This document shows positions 48,473 to 58,503 of a stretch of 64,000 nucleotides of DNA, piece after piece. Each line of letters opens with the position of its first letter. Position 1 is the first letter of the stretch. Source of the DNA: an uncultured Monoglobus sp. (GTDB lineage Bacteria > Bacillota > Clostridia > Monoglobales > Monoglobaceae); the NCBI GenBank assembly GCA_947625055.1, contig CANQMT010000001.1, positions 1 through 64,000 of the forward strand, in the 5' to 3' direction. The notes beneath the pieces are model-generated. The model searched no databases. It was not told where the DNA came from and saw only the letters and a list, made by a program, of their open reading frames with translations. Both the position numbers and the translations under genes were made by a program.

Positions 48473-49666
48473 ATTGAAGCCGCCGGTATAAGCGTCAACG
48501 TCGATCACCTCTCCCGCGAAGCTGAGTCCGTCAACAAGCTTTGAGCGCATGGTTGACGGATCGATCTCATCGACCGATACTCCGCCCGATGTTATTATAG
48601 CGCGGTCAATAGCGCAAAAGTTCGTCACGTGAAACAATATGTTTTTAAGAAGGGCCGCCAGCGCAGCTCTTTCTTGTTTAGTAACAGAGTTTACCTTTTT
48701 CAGCGGGTCGATGCCCGAAAGCTCAATGATAGGGCCGATCAACCGTTTTGGAAGCAGCTTTCCGAGACTGTTGCGGAAAGCTTTGTTTAGGCTCTCGCTA
48801 AAGTCGCGCAGGATGCGTCTGTCAAGCTCGCTTTCGCTGAGCGCGGGCTTGAGGTCAAGACTTATTGTGTATTTATCGGTTTTCATATCGCGCATATGTG
48901 CGCTGGCGCTCAGTATTATCGGACCGGTGAGTCCGAAATGCGCGAACATCATCTCGCCGAAATCCTCGTAGATCTTTTTATTTTTGGAATTATAAACCTT
49001 TATGCTCACGTTTTTCAGCGTCAGGCCCGCCAAATCCTTGATCCATTCCTCGCTCACCTCAAGCGGGACCAGCGACGGAGCGATTTCGGTTATGGTGTGC
49101 CCGAGCTCCTCGGCAAAGTAATATCCGTCTCCGGTCGAGCCCGTGTCGGGATAAGACATTCCTCCGGTCGCTATTATCACGCTGTCGGCATAAATATTGC
49201 CGCGTTTTTTGCACTTTACGCCGATAACTTTCGGTTTTGCGCCTGAATTATCGGATAGAATTCCATCCGCGCGGTCGTGTATTATCTCAACGTTGTTTTC
49301 CGTCAAAAAGCGGCGCATCGCGTTTGCGATATCAGAGCTTTTATCGCTCTCGGGAAACACGCGGTTCCCGCGTTCGACCTTGGTTTTAACGCCCAGTTCG
49401 TTAAAAAACTCAATCACCGCAGTGTTGGGAAAACCGTAAAACGCGCTGTATAAAAACAACGGGTTGCGCGGCACATTGCTGATCAGATCCTCAACGTCCT
49501 CGCAGGCGTTGGTCACGTTGCAGCGTCCTTTCCCGGTGATTAGGAGTTTTTTTCCGAGGATCTTGTTCTGCTCGATCAGCTTCACGGCGCAGCCCCGCCC
49601 GGCTGCGGTTCCGGCGGCCATCATCCCGGCCGGGCCGCCGCCGATCACAATAACTTTTTTTGGCAT
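48425..49666 (-). CDS. NAD(P)/FAD-dependent oxidoreductase (BaiN/HI0933-like)
   Basis: A 413-residue flavoprotein. The N-terminal dinucleotide-binding motif is 'VIVIGGGPAGMMAAGTAAGRG', followed by the family block 'KILGKKLLITGKGRCNVTN'. Further on are 'VIIATGGMSYPDTGSTGDGY' and a C-terminal 'DGLSFAGEVIDVDAYTGGFN', which completes the FAD site. Members are annotated as BaiN-like or HI0933-like oxidoreductases; the physiological substrate is generally not established. It converges on the acyltransferase gene with a 48-bp overlap. Confidence 0.9.
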   Translation of the reverse strand: MPKKVIVIGGGPAGMMAAGTAAGRGCAVKLIEQNKILGKKLLITGKGRCNVTNACEDVEDLISNVPRNPLFLYSAFYGFPNTAVIEFFNELGVKTKVERGNRVFPESDKSSDIANAMRRFLTENNVEIIHDRADGILSDNSGAKPKVIGVKCKKRGNIYADSVIIATGGMSYPDTGSTGDGYYFAEELGHTITEIAPSLVPLEVSEEWIKDLAGLTLKNVSIKVYNSKNKKIYEDFGEMMFAHFGLTGPIILSASAHMRDMKTDKYTISLDLKPALSESELDRRILRDFSESLNKAFRNSLGKLLPKRLIGPIIELSGIDPLKKVNSVTKQERAALAALLKNILFHVTNFCAIDRAIITSGGVSVDEIDPSTMRSKLVDGLSFAGEVIDVDAYTGGFNLQIAFSSGFLAGSSC

Positions 49667-49675
49667 GATTTTCTC

Positions 49676-50623
49676 CTAATTCAGAGCCGCGCGCAGCGCG
49701 GCGAGATTTTCGGTCATAAGCGAAAGATAAGTCGCGCCTTGTTTGAACTCATCGTCTGTAACGTTGTGGCAGGAATTGAACCGCATCGGCTCGGCTCCCG
49801 TGGACTCGCATATAGTCACCGCCACCTTCATGTTTGACATTTCCGGATAAAACACGACCGGGATTTGTTCGGCTCTGACTTTGTCGATCAAAAACGCCAC
49901 GGTTCCCGCGTCGGCTTCTGTCTCGGCGGAACAGCCCGGAAACGCCGCGTAATAAGTCAGCCCGTACTCTTCGGTGAAATACCTTATCGGAAATCTGTCG
50001 CCGAAAACGAGAGTGCCGCGTTTCCCGTTTTCGACGGTCTCGCGGAACTTTCCGTCAAGATCGCTCAAAAGAGAAACGTAATTTTCGGTGTTTGCCCGAT
50101 AGATATCTCGGCTGCTTTCGTCTTTTTTTGCGATAGCCCCGTATATTTCCCGGGTTATTTTTTGCGCGTTAACGGGCGAGGTCCAGACATGCTCGTCATA
50201 CTGCGGGGCATCATCGTTTTCCTCCGCTTCTTCCTCCATGCCCTCAACAAGCTCTTCGCGAACCGCGTCAACACAGTCTATCATTGAGATGATCTCGATG
50301 CCGCTTGTGTCGATCGAGTTGAGGATGTTCCGCACCCATTCATCCGACTCTCCGCCGGTGTATATAAATATTTCACAGTTTTTGATGTTTATGATGTCCG
50401 CGGGTGACGGCTCGAATGAATGGACCTCGGAGCCGGGTTTAAGCAGCATCATCAGCTCAAAATTATCCGTATCGCCAAGTATCTGTCTTGCGAAGTCATA
50501 AGCCGGGAATACGGTACAGACGATCAAAGGCTTCCCGCCCCTCTCCGGAATGTCTCCGCATGAGCACAGAGCCGTGACGCAGATCAGCGCGGCGAGTATC
50601 ACGCAGCACAGTTTTTTTGTCAT
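49676..50623 (-). CDS. ZnuA-like metal-binding lipoprotein (ABC transporter)
   Basis: A 315-residue cluster A-I solute-binding lipoprotein. The signal peptide ends in a lipobox (ALCSCG), anchoring the mature protein at a Cys near residue 21-23. Metal ligands are probable at His in 'KPGSEVHSFEPSPAD', His in 'YDEHVWTSPVNA', and later His/Asp/Glu in 'FYPEMSNMKVAV'. Zinc-type proteins usually carry a His-rich loop before the second ligand. Here that loop is acidic (EELVEGMEEEAEENDDAPQ), so zinc versus manganese is uncertain. No ATPase or permease gene is adjacent. The start overlaps the upstream stop (TAATG). Confidence 0.85.
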   Translation of the reverse strand: MTKKLCCVILAALICVTALCSCGDIPERGGKPLIVCTVFPAYDFARQILGDTDNFELMMLLKPGSEVHSFEPSPADIINIKNCEIFIYTGGESDEWVRNILNSIDTSGIEIISMIDCVDAVREELVEGMEEEAEENDDAPQYDEHVWTSPVNAQKITREIYGAIAKKDESSRDIYRANTENYVSLLSDLDGKFRETVENGKRGTLVFGDRFPIRYFTEEYGLTYYAAFPGCSAETEADAGTVAFLIDKVRAEQIPVVFYPEMSNMKVAVTICESTGAEPMRFNSCHNVTDDEFKQGATYLSLMTENLAALRAALN

Positions 50624-51423
50624 TATTTTTTCTCCTTCTTATCTCTGCGGCGCTCAAAAAGTTCAAGGTCGGGGAACGCCGCCTGAATACGCCGTCCGGT
50701 CAGCGGAATGTTGTCGCGCAGCTCGTCGTAGCGCTTACGCAGCTCATCAAGTTTCTCGCGTCTTGCTTCGCGCTTCTGTCCGCGCTCCGCCTTTGCTTCT
50801 TCGTGCCGTTCGGCGGCGTGCAGCGTCTTGCTTGATAGGCCGCTGCCGATCGAGTCGGAAATTTCACGCAGTTCCTTGGCGGTTGCCTGCATGAGCCGCA
50901 GATGCCTGCCCGTTTTGCTTATTCCAACAACGGTCATGACCATATCGGAGACGATAGCGAAAGTCAGAACGATCAGAACAACAATGCCGATCTTGTCCGG
51001 CATAAGCTTCACAAATTCATTGATGACCGGGTGAACTATATCGACCACGATCAGGCAGGCGAAACCCCAGATGAGGGAAAATTTGAGGGATATATAGCCC
51101 TTGAAATTGAACCGCTCTTTTGAATAATCCCACCAATGCTTGGAAAACAGTTTGTCAAGCACAAAGCCGGTCACGAGCTCAAGCGCCGTGGTCAGCAGCA
51201 CGGAGCCGAGATACAGCAGAGCGAAGTTTTGATTTATCGGCTCAAGGATAAGCAGCACAATAACCACGCCGAAGCCGTAGATCGGGCAGACGGGCCCGTT
51301 GAGAAATCCGCGGTTGACGAACTTTCCGTGGACCAAAGCGGCGTAAACGACCTCGGTGCACCACCCCAAAAAAGCATAAATAAAGAAAAACGCCGCCGCA
51401 TTATAAATCAGATTATTGTCCAT
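50623..51423 (-). CDS. CmpB-type membrane protein ('putative ABC transporter permease' family)
   Basis: A 266-residue membrane protein with about five hydrophobic helices. The N-terminus 'FFIYAFLGWCTEVVYAALVHGKFVNRGFLNGPVCPIYGFG' is characteristic of the PF06541 family. After the last helix, a charged coiled-coil-like tail (about 195-266, rich in Glu, Lys, Arg) lies in the cytosol. The family name suggests transport, but evidence for that is slim. It forms a two-gene unit with the ZnuA-like gene, with stop and start overlapping as TAATG. Transcription should start from a promoter bracketed by a 13-bp inverted repeat. Confidence 0.82.
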   Translation of the reverse strand: MDNNLIYNAAAFFFIYAFLGWCTEVVYAALVHGKFVNRGFLNGPVCPIYGFGVVIVLLILEPINQNFALLYLGSVLLTTALELVTGFVLDKLFSKHWWDYSKERFNFKGYISLKFSLIWGFACLIVVDIVHPVINEFVKLMPDKIGIVVLIVLTFAIVSDMVMTVVGISKTGRHLRLMQATAKELREISDSIGSGLSSKTLHAAERHEEAKAERGQKREARREKLDELRKRYDELRDNIPLTGRRIQAAFPDLELFERRRDKKEKK

Positions 51424-51446
51424 ATTCCCACCTCATATATCAATTT

Positions 51447-51486
51447 TGCGCAGAAATATTATAACACATATTTCTGCGCATTTCAA
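51447..51486 (-). promoter_or_regulatory. Promoter with 13-bp inverted repeat operator
   Basis: On the minus strand TTGAAA (51481-51486), 17 bp, TATAAT (51458-51463). A perfect inverted repeat TGCGCAGAAATAT-N8-ATATTTCTGCGCA (51447-51480) covers the spacer and the -10. Binding there would block RNA polymerase. It does not match the Bacillus Zur box I know. Confidence 0.75.
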
Positions 51487-51577
51487 TACGGGCAACAAAA
51501 TTTGTCAAATAGAGTCGTTGCACAAAAAATCCGCGGGGTTATATTGTTTTTTTATGCAATCAAACGCCGATAAATAC

Positions 51578-51606
51578 TTGAAATTTTTCTGATTTAATAG
51601 TATAAT
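51578..51606 (+). promoter_or_regulatory. Promoter of the lon operon
   Basis: TTGAAA, a 17-bp spacer and perfect TATAAT lie 43 bp before lon. No CIRCE or CtsR-type heat-shock site is recognised around it. Confidence 0.75.
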
Positions 51607-51648
51607 TAATTCCGTGTGAAAATTTTGTAAGTAAGGATAGGTAATAAT

Positions 51649-54063
51649 ATGAGCGATAATATATACACGCTGCCTCTGGTGCCCCTGCGCGGAATAATTG
51701 TTTTTCCCGGAATGATACTGCATTTTGACGTTGGAAGGCCCAAATCCATTGATGCGATCGAAAGCGCGCTGAAGCATAACAAGCTTGTCTTTTTGTGCTA
51801 TCAGAACGACTATATGACCGAGGCTCCCGAAATGTCTGATCTTGCGGATGTCGGAACCATTTGCGAGGTCCGTCAGATACTGCGCATGCCTGACGGCACG
51901 GTCAGGATACTTGTTGAGGGAAAATACCGCGGCAGGATAGAAAGGTTTTACGATACCGGCTCGTTCCTCAAGGTGGACGTTGAGAGGCTCTATGACGAGA
52001 TCGGAGACGATGACACCTACACGCAGCTTCTGATGCGCAAGATCCAGCACCTTATGGAGGATTATCTTGACATATACGACCGCGTCTCGCCCGAGGCGAT
52101 GACCGCACTGCTCTCTATCGAGGATCCCGGCGAGATGACCGACGTTATAATCTCAAATCTTCCGGTCAAGCCCGCGCTTAAACAGGAAATTCTCGACTGC
52201 ACCGACATTCACGACCGCATGGAGCGGCTTGTTATAATCCTCTCGGAAGAAATTGATCTTCTGGACATTGAAAAAAGCGTTATGGAACAAGTTCAACAGA
52301 ACCTTGACGAGAACCAGCGTGATTACGTGCTGCGCGAGAAGCTCAAAGTATTGCAGGAAGAGCTCGGCGAGTTTGATGACGCATCGGCGGACATTGAAAA
52401 ATTCCGCAAGGAGATGTCAAGGCGGCGCCTTTCCGACGCCGTGACCGAAAAACTCAACGAGGAGCTTGACAAGATGTCAAAGATCCCGTCCCACACCCAG
52501 GAATACGCGCTCATTCAGACCTATATCGAAACGGTACTCGCGCTGCCGTGGGACAAGGCGGGCAAGGAAAAGCTTGACATAAACGCCGCCAAGGCGCGCA
52601 TGGAAAAGGAACATTACGGCTTAAACGACGTCAAAGACAGAATACTCGAATACATCGCCGTTCGGAAGCTGACCGGCAAGGCAGCCGGCAATATCCTCTG
52701 CCTGGCGGGCCCTCCGGGAACGGGAAAGACCTCGATCGTCAGCTCAATGGCAAAGGCGATCGGCAGAAAGTACACACGCCTCAGCCTCGGCGGGGTACAC
52801 AACGAGTCCGAGATCCGCGGCCACCGCAAGACCTACATCGGCGCAATGCCCGGCAGGATCATTGACGCGATAAAGCGCACAGGCGTCAACAACCCGGTCA
52901 TTCTGCTTGATGAGATCGACAAAATGAGCTGCGACGTCAGCGGTGATCCGTCGTCGGCGATGCTTGAGGTCCTCGATCCCGAGCAGAACAAGGAGTTCAG
53001 AGACAACTATATCGAACTGCCGTTTGACTTGTCGAACGTGATGTTTATCGCATCCGCAAACAATTTGGCTTCCGTTCCCAAGCCTCTGCTTGACAGAATG
53101 GATGTTATCGAGGTTTCGGGCTATACCGAAAACGAAAAACTGCTTATCGCGAAAAAGTATCTGACCGGCAAGCAGCGCAAAAAGAACGGCTTGAATTCAA
53201 AAAACATAACGTTTACCGAGAGCGGACTCAAGGAAATCATTGACGGCTACACCCGCGAGTCGGGTGTGCGCGGACTTGAGCGCGCGATCGCAAAGATATG
53301 CCGCAAAGCGGCGGTCAGCGTGGTTGATGACCCGTCGTATCATGTGAGAATTACCAAAAAGAATGTTTCCGACTTCTTGGGCAAGCGCAAATTCACCGCG
53401 AGCTCGGGTGAAAAGCTCGACAGCGTCGGCGCGGCAATGGGACTGGCATGGACGGAGGTCGGCGGCGAGACGCTCTTGATCGAGGTCAACGTCATGGACG
53501 GCAGCGGAAAGCTCGAGCTCACCGGAAATCTTGGCGACGTTATGAAGGAGTCGGCCAAGGCCGCCTATTCATACATCAGGGCCAACGCTGCGAAGCTCGG
53601 GATCAAGTCCGACTTCTACAAGACCCGCGACATACACATTCACATCCCCGAGGGCGCGGTCCCGAAGGACGGACCTTCGGCGGGAATAACCATGACGACC
53701 GCGATGATCTCGGCGCTGAGCGGAATTCCCGTCCGCCACGACGCGGCAATGACCGGCGAGGTCACGATCCGCGGAAACGTGCTGCCGATCGGCGGACTTA
53801 AAGAAAAGACGCTGGCAGCCCTGAGAATAGGTTCAAAACGGGTAATAATCCCCGCGGAGAACAGACCCGACTATGAGGAACTTCCCGATGTGGTCAAGGA
53901 CAATATGGAATTTAAGTTTGTAAGCACAATGGACGATGTTATCAAGTACGCCATGAGCCGACCGTTAAGACCGATCGTTCAGATGCCGAAGATCGACGCC
54001 GGAATGGTGCCTATCGACAATATGACCGACATCGGAACTCAAAGAGAAATACCGAAAATTTAG
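51649..54063 (+). CDS. lon: ATP-dependent protease Lon
   Basis: An 804-residue cytosolic protease that degrades damaged and regulatory proteins. The N-terminal substrate-binding domain begins '[15 protein letters not shown]'. The AAA domain has Walker A '[13 protein letters not shown]' and Walker B '[10 protein letters not shown]'. The C-terminal Ser/Lys dyad lies in '[15 protein letters not shown]' and '[14 protein letters not shown]'. Length and order are standard. First gene of a six-gene plus-strand operon; the next gene starts 10 nt later. Confidence 0.97.
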   Translation: MSDNIYTLPLVPLRGIIVFPGMILHFDVGRPKSIDAIESALKHNKLVFLCYQNDYMTEAPEMSDLADVGTICEVRQILRMPDGTVRILVEGKYRGRIERFYDTGSFLKVDVERLYDEIGDDDTYTQLLMRKIQHLMEDYLDIYDRVSPEAMTALLSIEDPGEMTDVIISNLPVKPALKQEILDCTDIHDRMERLVIILSEEIDLLDIEKSVMEQVQQNLDENQRDYVLREKLKVLQEELGEFDDASADIEKFRKEMSRRRLSDAVTEKLNEELDKMSKIPSHTQEYALIQTYIETVLALPWDKAGKEKLDINAAKARMEKEHYGLNDVKDRILEYIAVRKLTGKAAGNILCLAGPPGTGKTSIVSSMAKAIGRKYTRLSLGGVHNESEIRGHRKTYIGAMPGRIIDAIKRTGVNNPVILLDEIDKMSCDVSGDPSSAMLEVLDPEQNKEFRDNYIELPFDLSNVMFIASANNLASVPKPLLDRMDVIEVSGYTENEKLLIAKKYLTGKQRKKNGLNSKNITFTESGLKEIIDGYTRESGVRGLERAIAKICRKAAVSVVDDPSYHVRITKKNVSDFLGKRKFTASSGEKLDSVGAAMGLAWTEVGGETLLIEVNVMDGSGKLELTGNLGDVMKESAKAAYSYIRANAAKLGIKSDFYKTRDIHIHIPEGAVPKDGPSAGITMTTAMISALSGIPVRHDAAMTGEVTIRGNVLPIGGLKEKTLAALRIGSKRVIIPAENRPDYEELPDVVKDNMEFKFVSTMDDVIKYAMSRPLRPIVQMPKIDAGMVPIDNMTDIGTQREIPKI

Positions 54064-54073
54064 GAGAATTTTT

Positions 54074-54676
54074 ATGGATTTTATTGACGCGTCGCTGCTT
54101 AAGACCGCGGTGAAGCCTAAGCAGTACCCCGACACGACCGTGCCGGAGATCGCTTTTGTTGGACGCTCGAATGTTGGCAAGTCATCGCTTATCAACTGCC
54201 TGACAAACCGCTCAAAGCTTGCCAGGACCAGCAGCACACCCGGAAAGACCGCCACGATCAACTTCTATTCGATCGCGGGCGACAGCTACCGTCTGGTTGA
54301 TCTGCCGGGCTACGGCTACGCCAAGGTTTCAAAGACGGAACAGGAAAAATGGGCGGAAATGATCAACTCGTACCTCTCGGACAGATACAATCTCGTCGGA
54401 GTGATCCAGCTTGTTGACGCGCGCCACGCTCCGTCAAAGCAGGACGTTATGATGAGCGACTGGATAAGCCATTATAACTTTCCGCAGATTGTGGTCGCCA
54501 CAAAGCTTGACAAGCTGAAAAAGTCACAGATCGACAAAAATATGCAGATAATCTACGACACGCTCGAAATGAATGACAGCAGCGTTCTCATTCCGTTTTC
54601 TGCCGAAAAACGCACCGGCCGCGAAGACGTCGCGGAGTTGATACAGGAATTAATCAGTAATTCGTTAGGAGAATAA
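54074..54676 (+). CDS. engB: Ribosome biogenesis GTPase EngB/YsxC
   Basis: A 200-residue GTPase needed for assembly of the large ribosomal subunit. GTP-binding motifs are G1 'GRSNVGKSSLINCL', G2 region 'SSTPGKTATINFY', G3 'DLPGYGYAKVS' and G4 'ATKLDKLKKSQ'. The lon-engB order is common in Firmicutes, which strengthens the call. GGAG precedes the start. Confidence 0.96.
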   Translation: MDFIDASLLKTAVKPKQYPDTTVPEIAFVGRSNVGKSSLINCLTNRSKLARTSSTPGKTATINFYSIAGDSYRLVDLPGYGYAKVSKTEQEKWAEMINSYLSDRYNLVGVIQLVDARHAPSKQDVMMSDWISHYNFPQIVVATKLDKLKKSQIDKNMQIIYDTLEMNDSSVLIPFSAEKRTGREDVAELIQELISNSLGE

Positions 54677-54678
54677 AC

Positions 54679-55446
54679 ATGAAATTCGCAAGAGTAAACA
54701 TTGACGGTAAAGCTGCTTATATCAAAGTAAGCGGCAATAAGGGGACCGTTCTCGACGGTGATATTTTTGATTTTTTCACAGAGACAGGCACCGAGATCGA
54801 CATGAAAAAGGCCGAATATCTCACGCCGTGCGACCCGAGCAAGATCGTGGCCGTAGGTCTTAACTACGGCGACCACGCCCGCGAAATGGGTCTTGAGATC
54901 CCTAAGTTCCCCGCCTTGTTTTTAAAGCCTCCCTCCTCTGCCGTTCCGCATTTGGGAAATATAATATATCCGCCGATGTCAAAGCAGGTCGATTATGAGG
55001 CGGAGCTCGCGATAGTTATCGGCAAAACCGCGTCTTACATAAGCGAAACCAAGGCTCCGGATCATATTTTGGGCTGCACCTGCTTAAACGACGTGACGGC
55101 CCGCGATCTTCAGGCTGTTGACTCACAGTGGACGCGCGCCAAGAGCTTTGACACCTTCGCTCCGATCGGCCCTGTGATCGAGACCGAGCTTGACCCCGAC
55201 AGCGCAGAGATACGCCTGCTGCTCAACGGAGAAGTCAGGCAACATTCAAATACGTCGAATTTTATTTTTAAGACGAACCGTCTTGTTTCCCTCGTCTCGC
55301 AAGTGATGACGCTCTATCCCGGCGACATAATAACCACCGGCACACCTTCGGGCATCGGCCCGATGTTTCCCGGCGACTCTGTCGCGGTTGAGATCGAGGG
55401 GATCGGAACTCTTATAAACACAGTAAAGGAGAAAGACAATGATTAA
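54679..55446 (+). CDS. Fumarylacetoacetate hydrolase family protein
   Basis: A 255-residue enzyme of the FAH fold. Metal ligands are expected at Glu in 'VDYEAELAIVIGKTA' and Asp in 'NDVTARDLQAVDSQWTRAKSFD'. The C-terminal 'DIITTGTPSGIGPMFPGD' is the family signature. FAH proteins hydrolyse or decarboxylate C-C bonds in 1,3-diketo acids or oxaloacetate; the substrate here cannot be told. It begins 2 nt after engB and overlaps hisS by 8 nt, an unusual place for a catabolic enzyme and more suggestive of metabolite repair. Confidence 0.92.
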   Translation: MKFARVNIDGKAAYIKVSGNKGTVLDGDIFDFFTETGTEIDMKKAEYLTPCDPSKIVAVGLNYGDHAREMGLEIPKFPALFLKPPSSAVPHLGNIIYPPMSKQVDYEAELAIVIGKTASYISETKAPDHILGCTCLNDVTARDLQAVDSQWTRAKSFDTFAPIGPVIETELDPDSAEIRLLLNGEVRQHSNTSNFIFKTNRLVSLVSQVMTLYPGDIITTGTPSGIGPMFPGDSVAVEIEGIGTLINTVKEKDND

Positions 55447-56704
55447 AAAACCCAGAGGCACCGAGGACATTCTTCCGGGCGAATCGGAAGTCTGGCGCAG
55501 GATCGAGCAGACCGCCCACGAGATATGCCGCAGATACGGCTACAAAGAGATACGCACGCCGGTTTTTGAGGAAACTGTGCTGTTCAGCCGCGGCGTGGGC
55601 GACACGACCGACGTCGTACAAAAAGAGATGTACACCTTTGAGGATAAGGGCGGCAGGAGCATCACGCTGCGTCCCGAGGGCACAGCTTCGCTCGCGAGAA
55701 GCTACATCGAGAACTCTCTCTACGCTGACCCGCAGCCGACCAAGCTGTATTATCTTATTTCATGCTACAGATACGAAAAGCCCCAGTCGGGCCGCCTGAG
55801 GGAATTTCACCAGTTCGGAACCGAGTGCTACGGCGCGGAAGGCCCCGCGGCGGACAGCGAGGTTATAACGCTGGCTCTTGACTTTTTAAGCTCGCTTGGG
55901 ATAAAGGGGCTGACGCTTAACATAAACAGCATAGGCTGCCCGGAGTGCAAGCCTGCCTATAACGAAAAGCTGCGCGCCTATTTCGCGGAGCGCGCGGACG
56001 AGCTGTGCGATACCTGCCGGGGCAGACTTGAGAAAAATCCCATGCGCATACTCGACTGCAAATCTCCCGTTTGTAGGGAAATCGCGCAGGGCGCGCCCAA
56101 AATGCTTGACCATCTGTGCGGCGACTGCAAGGAGCATTTTGAAAGCCTCAAGGGTTATCTTGACGCGCTCGGAATCGAGTACACGGTTGACCCCGACATC
56201 GTTCGCGGACTTGACTATTACACCAAGACGGTGTTTGAGATCACCTCGGGCGATCTGGGCGCTCAGTCGGCGGTTTGCGGCGGGGGCCGCTATAACGGTC
56301 TGATCGAGGAGCTTGGAGGAAAACCCGCCCCGGGTATCGGATTTGCTCTCGGGATTGAGCGCATTATGATGATACTCAAAAGTCAAGGCATGAATCTCGG
56401 CGAACCCGAAACGCCCGACATATTTATCGCGGCGATAGGAAAAAAAGCCGACACGGCGGCGCAAAAGCTTGTTTACGCTCTGCGCGCTCTGGGCGTTCAC
56501 GCCGAGCGGGACTTGTGCTTGCGAAGCGTCAAGGCGCAGATGAAATACGCGAATAAATTAGGCGCTAAGTTCAGTATGGTTCTCGGCGATGATGAGATCG
56601 GCTCGGGCAAAGCCGCGGTTAAGAACATGAACACAGGCGAGACGCTCGAATGCGGGCTTGAGCCGAATAAAATATTTGACACTATTAAGCAAAGCGAGGG
56701 ATAA
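55439..56704 (+). CDS. hisS: Histidine-tRNA ligase
   Basis: A 421-residue class II synthetase. The N-terminal 'PRGTEDILPGESEVW' is the usual HisRS opening. Motif 2 is 'YRYEKPQSGRLREFHQFGTE', and the histidine-binding motif is 'VRGLDYYTKTVFEI'. The anticodon-binding domain occupies about 330-421. It overlaps the FAH gene by 8 nt and ends 2 nt before aspS; hisS-aspS pairs are common in Firmicutes. Confidence 0.97.
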   Translation: MIKKPRGTEDILPGESEVWRRIEQTAHEICRRYGYKEIRTPVFEETVLFSRGVGDTTDVVQKEMYTFEDKGGRSITLRPEGTASLARSYIENSLYADPQPTKLYYLISCYRYEKPQSGRLREFHQFGTECYGAEGPAADSEVITLALDFLSSLGIKGLTLNINSIGCPECKPAYNEKLRAYFAERADELCDTCRGRLEKNPMRILDCKSPVCREIAQGAPKMLDHLCGDCKEHFESLKGYLDALGIEYTVDPDIVRGLDYYTKTVFEITSGDLGAQSAVCGGGRYNGLIEELGGKPAPGIGFALGIERIMMILKSQGMNLGEPETPDIFIAAIGKKADTAAQKLVYALRALGVHAERDLCLRSVKAQMKYANKLGAKFSMVLGDDEIGSGKAAVKNMNTGETLECGLEPNKIFDTIKQSEG

Positions 56705-56706
56705 TT

Positions 56707-58503
56707 ATGGAATTTGAAACTTTGGAAGGCATGAAGCGAACCGACATGTGCGGGACGCTGACCGCCGCCGACGAGGGCCGCGAGGTAGTGCTCACGGGCT
56801 GGGTCGCCAAAAACCGCCGCCTGGGCGGTGTTAACTTTGTCACACTGCGCGACAGAACGGGTATTGTTCAGCTCGCGTTTAACGACGAGAGCGAGAGAGA
56901 CGTTTTTGAAAAGTCCGAGCATTTAAAGAGCGAATATGTCATCGCCGTCCGCGGCAGAGTCATAAAGAGAACTGCCGAGAATGTCAACAAAGACATGGCG
57001 ACCGGCGAAATTGAGATATTCGTAACCGAGCTTCGAGTGCTTAACGCCTCGGAGACTCCGCCGTTTTATATTGAAGAGGACATCGACACAAACGACGCGC
57101 TGCGCCTTAAATACCGTTATCTCGATCTGCGCAGGCCAGACATGCAGCGCAATCTGATGCTGCGCCACCGTGTGGCCAAGATCGCCAGAGACTATTTTAA
57201 CGATAACGGCTTTCTTGAGATCGAAACCCCTATGCTCACAAAGAGCACTCCCGAGGGTGCGAGAGATTATCTGGTTCCCAGCCGCGTTCAGCAGGGCAAA
57301 TTCTACGCCCTGCCCCAGTCGCCGCAGCAGTACAAGCAGCTTCTCATGCTCGCGGGCTACGACAGATATTTTCAGGTCGTGCGCTGCTTCCGCGACGAGG
57401 ACCTGCGCGCCGACAGACAGCCCGAGTTCACGCAGCTTGACATGGAGCTTTCGTTCGTCGACATCGACGATATAATCAAAGTAAACGAGGGATTCTTGAA
57501 AAAGGCTTTCAAAGAGGGCATAGGCGTTGACGTTGAGACTCCGTTTTTGAGAATGCCCTACAAAGAGGCAATGGACAGATTTGGCTCAGACAAGCCCGAC
57601 ACGCGCTTCGGCATGGAGCTTTGCGACATATCGGACATCGTGAAGGACTGCGGATTTAAGGTATTTTCGGGCGCAGTCCAAAACGGCGGCAGCGTCCGCT
57701 GCATCAACGCGAAGGGCCTCGGTTCAAAGCTCACGCGCAAGACGCTTGACAGCCTCACCGAGTATGTCAAGACGTACCGCGCAAAGGGCATGGCGTGGAT
57801 AGTTGTCGAGGACGGTAATCTGCGCTCGCAGATAACCAAGTTCCTCACGGACGGCGAGGTCAGCGCCATTATCGACCGCGCGGGCGCGGAGCCCGGCGAC
57901 GGTATACTGATCGTCGCGGATAAAAACGAGATCGTATACGACGCGCTCGGCAACCTCCGCCTTGAGGTCGCCCGCCGCTTTGATCTGATAGACAAGAGCA
58001 AACTGAACTTCCTGTGGGTGACGGATTTCCCGCTGTTTGAGTATTCCGAGGAAGAGGACAGATATGTTGCCAAGCACCACCCGTTCACGCATCCTGTCGA
58101 CGAGGACATTGACAAGCTTGAGACCGAGCCTCAGAACGTCCGCGCCAAGGCGTATGACATAATATTAAACGGAAACGAGATCGGCGGCGGCAGTCTGAGG
58201 ATATACAACTCGGAGCTCCAGGAGAAAATGTTCAAGGCGCTGGGCTTCTCGCACGACGAGGCATGGGAGCGGTTCGGTTATCTGCTTGAGGCGTTTAAAT
58301 ACGGAATACCGCCCCACGGCGGACTGGCCTACGGCTTTGACCGCCTTGTGATGATCATGGCGGGCCGCGACTCGATCCGCGACGTTATCCCGTTCCCCAA
58401 GGCGCAGACCGCTTCGGAGATCATGATGCAGTCGCCGAGCGAAGTCGACAAGGCGCAGCTTGACGAATTAGGAATTGAAGTAAAGGAGCAAAGCAATGAG
58501 TGA
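56707..58503 (+). CDS. aspS: Aspartate-tRNA ligase
   Basis: A 598-residue bacterial-type class II synthetase. An N-terminal OB-fold anticodon domain ('[21 protein letters not shown]') precedes the catalytic core with motif 2 '[19 protein letters not shown]', the bacterial GAD insertion (about 290-420) and motif 3 '[20 protein letters not shown]'. I keep the first ATG because GAGGG lies 7 nt upstream. A second Met at 56731 also has a GGAAGG site but would remove only eight residues. It overlaps tyrS by 8 nt. Confidence 0.96.
   Translation: MEFETLEGMKRTDMCGTLTAADEGREVVLTGWVAKNRRLGGVNFVTLRDRTGIVQLAFNDESERDVFEKSEHLKSEYVIAVRGRVIKRTAENVNKDMATGEIEIFVTELRVLNASETPPFYIEEDIDTNDALRLKYRYLDLRRPDMQRNLMLRHRVAKIARDYFNDNGFLEIETPMLTKSTPEGARDYLVPSRVQQGKFYALPQSPQQYKQLLMLAGYDRYFQVVRCFRDEDLRADRQPEFTQLDMELSFVDIDDIIKVNEGFLKKAFKEGIGVDVETPFLRMPYKEAMDRFGSDKPDTRFGMELCDISDIVKDCGFKVFSGAVQNGGSVRCINAKGLGSKLTRKTLDSLTEYVKTYRAKGMAWIVVEDGNLRSQITKFLTDGEVSAIIDRAGAEPGDGILIVADKNEIVYDALGNLRLEVARRFDLIDKSKLNFLWVTDFPLFEYSEEEDRYVAKHHPFTHPVDEDIDKLETEPQNVRAKAYDIILNGNEIGGGSLRIYNSELQEKMFKALGFSHDEAWERFGYLLEAFKYGIPPHGGLAYGFDRLVMIMAGRDSIRDVIPFPKAQTASEIMMQSPSEVDKAQLDELGIEVKEQSNE

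Noticed and set aside
51487-51577. CIRCE or CtsR heat-shock operator before lon
   Set aside because: Neither the TTAGCACTC inverted repeat nor the GGTCAAA direct repeat is present.
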